From assembly GCA_009760855.2 (NCBI GenBank), contig WPIO01000047.1, positions 3,180,001 through 3,192,500 on the forward strand: a DNA stretch of 12,500 bases, in the 5' to 3' direction. Source of the DNA: Cristatella mucedo (Eukaryota > Bryozoa > Phylactolaemata > Cristatellidae). Positions 7,691-12,500 of this stretch are shown here, one piece after another. Position numbers and translations under genes: made by a program. Under the pieces are notes generated by a model. The model had not been told where the DNA came from. It saw only the letters and a program-made list of their open reading frames with translations, and searched no databases. The first letter of the stretch is position 1. Every line of letters begins with the position of its first letter.

Positions 7691-8345
7691 ACGGGAAACT
7701 GTGGTTATCTTAGAGCTGCAATATCTCGAAATGCGAGGATGTAGTTATGATAACTCTACTTTCTCGAATGAGAGAAAAGTGTAACAAAAGCTATGATATT
7801 CTTGCTTTCAGTTTTGGTGGTTGACTTAAAAGGTATATAGAAGATAGAGCTTGTCATAAATAGGTCTCTAGAATGGCTGACGTGCGTAGGTAATTGGGTC
7901 TTTTATTTTTGTACGTTATACTTTGTTTTAATTACTTTTTATATATTGGTAGCTTCTTTGGATTTTTTGAACGATTAAGATTAAATTCGATGGCACCGAG
8001 ATTCCAAATCAATTTTGACACTTCTAGTTGCGCAATCTCCACTAGCATGTCGCTTACAAAGCGACGAGCTATTGATGTCGTACGTAGATGTATAGTAGAT
8101 AGCAATTACTTTGCGTACTACCGATACCAGGGGCAGGCGTACAACATACCGCATGGGTTTTATGGAGCAGTTTGGCATGGCAGCCTAGTGCGAAACGAAC
8201 TCAAACTGCATCAGCATCATTGGCTCATAGTGCAGGTTATACCTACTGTAAATATCCTTAACCGGGCATCCGTATAACGAATTGTGCTTATATTGATGTA
8301 AAACTGTGGTATTATGACAACACACTATGGCATATTTCAAATGCC
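7691..8345. other. Unassigned AT-rich stretch with one 95-codon ORF
   Basis: The longest plus-strand frame without a repeat explanation ends at 8277. Its first true ATG is at 7990 (weak context, T at -3), giving 95 codons beginning MAPRFQINFD. Upstream of that ATG the frame stays open back to about 7894 and would encode an aromatic-rich hydrophobic stretch, but only from a TTG. The region carrying RRCIVDSNYFAYYRYQGQAY is protein-like in composition, yet I recognise no family, splice signals or partner. Chance is the more likely explanation. Confidence 0.15.
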
Positions 8346-8347
8346 TC

Positions 8348-8403
8348 AATAATAATAATAATAATAATGCATTTGCACAGCTCGCTTGGAGAATTCAATC
8401 TCT
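8348..8403 (-). mobile_element. Isolated LINE/SINE 3' tail with (AAT)7
   Basis: Read on the minus strand, AGAGATTGAATTCTCC and following bases (8403-8379) match the terminal hairpin region of LINE copy C and of the 6153-6301 SINE (about 18 of 25 against copy C). A perfect (AAT)7 run follows at 8348-8368, in the place the tail microsatellite should occupy. No LINE coding sequence lies upstream. The element may therefore be a SINE whose tRNA-like head is the minus-strand segment at 8690-8766. Confidence 0.6.
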
Positions 8404-8689
8404 GTGTATAAAATTGGCATTTTTGTATGGTAACTTCATGAAGTTGCAAGTAGATCGATACGGAATTTCCCAAGGATGAAGTTAAATTTAGGCTTATTGA
8501 ATTTGATCTTCGAAGATTTTTGATAGCATTCACTTACAACACAGTCAAAGTGCGTTAATTTATCATCCTTGATTTTGTTATAGTTTGTTGAAACAAACGG
8601 GGCACATTGGTTGACTCTCAGATTTTGTTCAGTAGGTCACCGATTCAGCGTTGCCAACGAAACGTGGTCTTTAACTTTGCCGAACAAAG
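8404..8689. other. Unassigned; possible SINE body
   Basis: No open frame or recognised repeat was found. It lies between a LINE/SINE tail (8348-8403) and a tRNA-like head (8690-8766), both on the minus strand, and could be the central domain of one long SINE. A 12-bp palindrome, ATCTTCGAAGAT, occurs near 8505-8516. Confidence 0.3.
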
Positions 8690-8766
8690 AATTTCGCCCG
8701 GAGTGAAGGTCGATCCCGAAACTCTTGGTTGACCAGTCCAGTGCTTACCGATTAATCTAGCGAGAC
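8690..8766 (-). mobile_element. tRNA-like SINE head, family 2
   Basis: On the minus strand, GTCTCGC, the A-box-like TAGATTAATCGG (8748-8759) and GTAAGCACTGGACTGG are followed by the B-box-like GGATCGACCTT (8706-8716), 31 bp from the A box. The order and phrasing strongly resemble a tRNA gene, from acceptor strand and D arm through anticodon arm to T arm. The T-arm and anticodon stems are mismatched, so it is not a working tRNA. GGACTGGTCAACC and GGATC recur in the relic at 5583-5637. The head differs from that of the 6153-6301 SINE. Confidence 0.6.
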
Positions 8767-10064
8767 TCTTTCGTTCGTCAAGAAACTTAATGATTTATTG
8801 CCTTGTGGCTGTCCAACCCTCTTAGTGTGCTTGAAATGAATCCCCGAGCTTCAGGCTGATGAATGTGCTATGCTTACAATTGTAAATTCGGTGCGAAGCT
8901 GCAGCCACGGCGCCTGCCCTCAGTGGTCGGCGTCCTGCAAGCGTGTCCACTGCACGATTTAGGCTGGCTCACGGGCTTGTATGGTTACGCCCACGAGGAG
9001 TCCGCTGCCGCCTCCTTGGCTATCAGCGGATCGCTGAATTTATTTGTGGCTTTTAGTAGAACTAAGTCAGCCGTTCGTGACAACCGTCTGGCACGGCCTT
9101 AGACTTACTTTAATCCAGACTGAGGTGACTCGACGGTACCAGACTCTAATTCTATTTTCCTTGAGCTCGTTCTTAGTGTAGGCTGTTAAGAAGTTAATCT
9201 TTCGCGTAAGCCTGGAGATTGGCCCAACCACAACAGCCATGACGTCGCTCTACTACGCCCACCAGGTGAGAAGCCTGGCTTGATAGCGAGGAGCACTATC
9301 ATCTTGGAGCACAAGATCGATATCTGGAAACAAGCCGCTTCAACTTGGCAGCATCATTTGTGCAGAAAAGTTAACGTACTTTCCTCTTTTAACTGCTCCT
9401 ACACGAAACTTGAGGCAATAGTTCCGTTCGATGCTACCGTTAAGACCGTGAGACCCTCACTAGCTCGGGTAGTGGCAAAACGTGTGCAATGTGCCGAGAC
9501 CTTCGGCCCGAGATACGCCTGCAAGCAGCGCTAACAGATTCACCGCATTAGAAAAACCGCAAACGATAGATGATCGATTACGGTTGATGCAGCAGGTGAC
9601 ATCCAATAGACTCGTGCGCAGGCTTACAGCTAGCAGCTCGCACGCTCAGTACTTGGACTCATTTACCGGCAGACGATCACTCCTACAGAGTGACCTTATA
9701 TAATGACCAGGTAGTAAGTCATACAATAATCTCGTCAATGCATAACCATGAATCGCGCTCCTCATAACCCTCTGCCTATCGCAGCTACCTCGTAGAAGGA
9801 TATCAGTAATTCAGCTGCCAATCTCATAGCTCATAATCAATTTTCAGCAGTCAAGCTCATAGGTCGCAATCGCGAGGCAATGCACTCAATGGGTGCCCCA
9901 GACTGGTACTCTTTCCGGACGATATATAGTGAGATGACTATTTCAATGACTGAGTTCTGAATGACCTGGCGACGCAGCCGTTTCCTCGTTTCCTGCACGG
10001 TGTTGTCTGGCGACAGTATTTTAGTGAAAAAACTCGTCCAACTACTTAATAGTCCGCTGAAAGT
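8767..10064. other. Unassigned; no gene assigned
   Basis: The segment 8860-9110 is richer in G and C and holds a 79-codon plus-strand frame (8863-9102). The frames at 9280-9534 and 9482-9703 overlap one another. None shows a domain that I recognise. A short exon-like piece, Kozak-style ATG at 9239 followed after nine codons by CAG and GTGAG (GT at 9266-9267), is visible but has no identified continuation. Confidence 0.3.
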
Positions 10065-10260
10065 GCTGCGTAGACCACATCAATGAGTCTAGACACAGTT
10101 TTTTGTCAAAAACCATGGTCTCTGGTCAGATTTCTAGGTCTTCCTGGATAGACAAGTGTGCCATTTTCTCCTAAGCCGCGTCTGTGAAACTAAAATCTGC
10201 ATCTGCATTAATATCCTCGCTGTCTGACTTGCAACCCTCTGCTGGAGATGGCTAATCCCT
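10065..10260 (-). pseudogene. Broken relic of a repetitive unknown-function protein (tentative)
   Basis: Read on the minus strand, one frame gives an acidic stretch, CKSDSEDINADADFSFTDAA, a stop, then KMAHLSIQEDL. A shift near 10130-10140 leads to LTRDHGF, another stop, and QKTVSRLIDV. The pattern of an acidic linker followed by LSQEDL..LVRDL.LSK....SRL is one I associate from memory with a repetitive, uncharacterised protein family common in arthropod and other invertebrate genomes. At least two stops and one frameshift show that it is dead. Further upstream, a 66-codon minus-strand frame (10290-10490) is open but unassigned. The family assignment is from a short motif only. Confidence 0.35.
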
Positions 10261-10609
10261 CTCCGAAGGACAGGCAAATGACGGAGAGCTCACGGTAGTG
10301 TTATTGTACTGAAGCGATTGATTGATGATTGCACGGACATATGCTGAGAGACAAGCTCCGGCTGTTTGACATTTTGAAAGAGTCCACCGTGCAGAAGTAG
10401 CACTTTCCTGAGTGGTGAAGCGATTTCCGCCACAGTTTTTCCGCAGCAAACTTTAAGGCTCTCTTTCTTCCCTAGTAAAAGCCTTATCATTATCCTTAAT
10501 GTCAGAATTATAAAATAATTATAAAAATAAAATCAGAATGATATTGTACGCATTGCATAGTATTATGACGGAAATTTAGCCTAGAGTGCATCATTAATAA
10601 TAAGCGAAA

Positions 10610-10790
10610 GCCGAGGCGGCAGCGTTTAAGCCGTGCGGCCAAAAGTTTAAGTTTTTTCAGCGTTTAAGCCCAGCGTTTAAGCCGCCGGCGGCGCGCCGGC
10701 GGGGCCGAAAAGGCGTGCGCACGCAATTCGAAGCCACCGGCGGACCTCTGAACTCAGCGGCGCTAATTGCGTATGCGTGCAGTGATGCTG
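10610..10790. repeat. CpG-rich block with direct and inverted repeats
   Basis: Three copies of CAGCGTTTAAGCC (about 10620, 10658 and 10671) precede a GGCGCGCC-centred GC block (about 10682-10704) and the 12-bp palindrome GCGTGCGCACGC (10713-10724). GCGTGCGCACGCAATT (10713-10728) is mirrored by AATTGCGTATGCGTGC (10765-10780); 12 of 16 positions pair and all four mismatches are transitions. The two arms bracket 36 bp. Nothing else in the window is so GC-rich. Possibilities are a small inverted-repeat transposon end, a CpG island or a transferred fragment. Confidence 0.6.
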
Positions 10791-11555
10791 CACTTCCTAA
10801 CTTTACCCTCAAGAGTTATCTTGCAGTGTTCGCTTGTGAAATTATGTGCCCACACTTGTCTTGATTCTCGACAGGAATGCCGAAGTATCGTTGTGCGCCT
10901 CCTACGTCTTTGTGACACATTCGCGGGCTACTTTCTCGCCATTGTCTTGACACATTGTCCGTAGACTTCACAGAATGCATCTGCTGGGTGCAAGCAACCT
11001 ATTTACGCCGTGCCAATCCAACACTGCTGTTCACTGTTCTCTTACTCTGCGATGAAATGAACTAAAATCCTCTTGCATAACATCTGAACTGTTACACTTC
11101 TACGCATACTGCTCCCTAGCCTAATGTTCGACTAACTTTAACTAGTTCGTGTTGCGAGACAATCCGTGCTATGTGTATGAACCTGACGTCCGCACCATTC
11201 GAACACCAGAACCGGAGAATTTCAAAATATCGTCCTGACCACGGAAGCAAATTATTTGTGGAACGATAGCTGGCTTCTATTAACGTTGGGCATAAGGTTT
11301 TCAAAAAATGTCCGTTGTTCTCAAGGACAATAAATTACAAGCTCTTGTTTGATGTTTTTGTTGATTATTTCACTACCCTATCACCTTCAGTCTTGGCCTT
11401 AGCAAAAATGTTCTTGCTGTCTTCCAATCAGTCGTAAACGAATGGGCGTCTCGGCAAGGGTTGACCTGATGTTTAGACAGGAGTGCGAACTCATCAAGGA
11501 CTTGGGATACCGTCCTCTTGCAGTGTTGCCCCTAGAACGTAAGGCTGGTTACATG
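10791..11555. other. Unassigned, no gene seen
   Basis: A 65-codon plus-strand frame (10767-10964) starts inside the GC-rich block and has no motif. A 62-codon minus-strand frame (11116-11304) is equally anonymous. AATAAA occurs near 11328, without a gene to which it would belong. Confidence 0.35.
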
Positions 11556-11559
11556 GTCA

Positions 11560-11715
11560 CTGCTGGGTCTTAGCCAAGAGGTAAGGTGAACGCTCTTCAC
11601 GACCAAGATCGTAATCTCGAGTCCTGTATCAGACGATTCATTGCGGCTCATTGCTAGCAGGAGGAGTGGTAGTCCCTAAGGATTTTTTCGCCGCTCTATA
11701 AATGAAGCTGTTTAA
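11560..11715 (+). mobile_element. Degenerate tRNA-derived SINE, same family as 6153-6301
   Basis: The A box TAGCCAAGAGG (11571-11581) fits TRGYNNARNGG perfectly. The B box at 11614-11624 ends in CTCGAGTCC (8 of 11 to consensus), 32 bp away. CGACCAAG and GATCGTA between the boxes repeat the order seen in the 6153-6301 SINE, with about 11 bp missing here. The 3' end, CGCTCTATAAATGAA (about 11692-11705), matches CGCTATATAAATGAA of that SINE. The segment between B box and tail is about 20 bp longer than in the better copy and does not align well. No target-site duplication was found. Confidence 0.6.
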
Positions 11716-12126
11716 TCATTTGACCTCTACTTCAATTTACTTTACTTTTAAGAAGAAGTTCAGCAGCCATGAGTCTGCTCAGCGCAGTATCAATGTCAGG
11801 AGACTTTAGGTTTCACGACTCACGCGCAATTTTGAGTGCCAAAATAAAAAATCTTTCCAGGAAGTATACAATCCGCGTGTGATCATATGTTAAGCGAAGG
11901 GGTGGGTATTTTATGATAGGGAGAGAAAATTTGATTAAGGGTGTGCCTTTGCTTCCACACACCCGATCTGATAGATAATTACAACGGATATTGGAATCGT
12001 CGGGAATAAGAAGAGAGCGCTTCTTAGTGCGAAAAACCGAGAAAGCTCCAATAAGTGACGAAGCAAGGATGGCAGCCTGTTGGACTATAAATTATCACCA
12101 CCATCTGATTGTTCAGTAGGCTCTCG
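11716..12126. other. Unassigned; one hairpin
   Basis: No coding region was recognised. GGGTGTG (11939-11945) and CACACCC (11958-11964) can form a 7-bp stem around a 12-base loop. Confidence 0.35.
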
Positions 12127-12142
12127 GAGTTATAGGCAGCAA
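12127..12142 (+). repeat. Direct repeat, left copy
   Basis: GAGTTATAGGCAGCAA here and GAGTTATAGGCTGCAA at 12394-12409 agree at 15 of 16 bases and bracket 251 bp that include the 39-codon ORF. It may be a target-site duplication or a small segmental repeat. Confidence 0.5.
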
Positions 12143-12156
12143 TCTTTAAAAGCGGC

Positions 12157-12276
12157 ATGGGCTACAGCGGCTACTCCATCTCCGTCCCAGGTTTCAATGA
12201 TTTTTCTGACGAAAAAATGGTGAAACCTATTAGGGACGCAGCCGCCATTGCGAAGCAGTTCACCCAGTTCAACTAG
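12157..12276 (+). CDS. Short coding-like ORF (39 aa), unknown function, possible exon
   Basis: The frame runs from ATG at 12157 to TAG at 12274-12276 and stays open upstream to a TAG at 12133. The ATG has a strong context, G at -3 and G at +4. Codons such as GGC TAC AGC GGC TAC TCC ATC TCC favour C in third position, unlike the AT-rich surroundings, and the peptide (starting MGYSGYSISVPGF, ending AIAKQFTQFN) has a natural composition. I do not recognise the family. There is no signal peptide or membrane segment. It may be a terminal exon: pyrimidine-rich DNA ending in TTCAG (near 12118) lies upstream, and GTAAGA follows shortly after the stop. No other exon was identified, so a chance frame remains possible. 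Confidence 0.35.
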   Translation: MGYSGYSISVPGFNDFSDEKMVKPIRDAAAIAKQFTQFN

Positions 12277-12393
12277 GTCTGAGTAAGAGCAAAGATTTTA
12301 CGATTTTTATTTTTTCTTTTATTTTACCTCTTCGAATATTAGGCAGCCGTTGATGAAGGGTTTGTTACAAGAAAGCATGTATTCTGTAGCCAC

Positions 12394-12409
12394 GAGTTAT
12401 AGGCTGCAA
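12394..12409 (+). repeat. Direct repeat, right copy
   Basis: This is the partner of the repeat at 12127-12142. Its right end touches the start of recognisable homology in LINE copy D. Confidence 0.5.
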
Positions 12410-12500
12410 ATTTTCTAAAACTTGAACGATGATGAAACTAACTTAATAGTTATGGGCAAACCCAGTGTGATTCAGATATTGGAAAGGCTGAAGCTCAAAA
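12407..12500 (+). mobile_element. L2/CR1-like LINE fragment (copy D), cut by window edge
   Basis: From CAAATTTTCTAAAAC onward this plus-strand segment aligns nearly base for base with the minus-strand copy C at about 7643-7555. The protein reads DDETNLIVMGKPSVIQ, then LERLKLK, matching DDKTNLLVMGKPSVIQ of copy C. One extra base in the AAACTTGAACG stretch breaks the frame just before it. The upstream reverse transcriptase core is not visible in the 250 bp to the left, so the copy is probably truncated or interrupted near 12407. It continues beyond the window. Confidence 0.85.

Noticed and set aside
7894-8277. 127-codon ORF with a hydrophobic N terminus that could be taken for a secreted or membrane protein
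   Set aside because: The hydrophobic part is only reached from a TTG; the first ATG is at 7990, leaving 95 anonymous codons in AT-rich DNA.
9280-9703. Overlapping plus-strand ORFs of 84 and 73 codons as a host gene
   Set aside because: They are in different frames over shared DNA, have no domain, and lack clear splice signals linking them.
1-12500. Bacterial or phage origin, operons, CRISPR arrays
   Set aside because: There is no gene density, no Shine-Dalgarno sites, no regularly spaced repeats, and abundant animal-type LINE and SINE remains.

Overview
The window looks like gene-poor, repeat-rich DNA from an animal genome, most likely an aquatic invertebrate, although the sequence alone does not fix the phylum. 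Reasons: no bacterial gene density, no ribosome binding sites, no long open frame, intermediate base composition, many microsatellites, and a crowd of decayed non-LTR retrotransposons and tRNA-derived SINEs. No complete protein-coding gene, intact tRNA, rRNA or CRISPR array was found.

Layout. Position 1 to about 551 is the 3' half of an L2/CR1-like LINE on the plus strand (copy A). From 557 to 3460 the DNA is mostly unassigned, with a TG-rich stretch, an (AT)n cruciform and an inverted repeat. A second, different LINE-like 3' fragment lies at about 3560-3840, with a twin of its tail at 3468-3496. After an unassigned stretch (3841-5168) and a hairpin (5169-5220) comes minus-strand LINE copy B (about 5311-5500), then a minus-strand tRNA-like relic (about 5583-5637). 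A nearly complete tRNA-derived SINE on the plus strand occupies 6153-6301 between an 11-bp target-site duplication. LINE copy C, the best preserved, runs on the minus strand from about 7690 to 6659. A lone LINE/SINE tail with (AAT)7 (8348-8403) and a tRNA-like head (about 8690-8766) share the minus strand. Minus-strand protein-like relics lie at 10065-10260, followed by a CpG-rich block with inverted repeats (10610-10790), a second degenerate SINE (about 11560-11715), a short strongly coding-like ORF (12157-12276), and LINE copy D, which runs off the right edge (12407-12500).

How the parts fit together. LINE copies A, B and C end in a 3' hairpin followed, where preserved, by an ATT-type microsatellite. 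The SINE at 6153-6301 carries a version of the same hairpin behind a tRNA-like Pol III promoter. That is the arrangement expected when a SINE is copied by a partner LINE's reverse transcriptase. This LINE/SINE pair, plus a second unrelated tRNA-like family, is the most interesting content. I did not find a new functional protein system.
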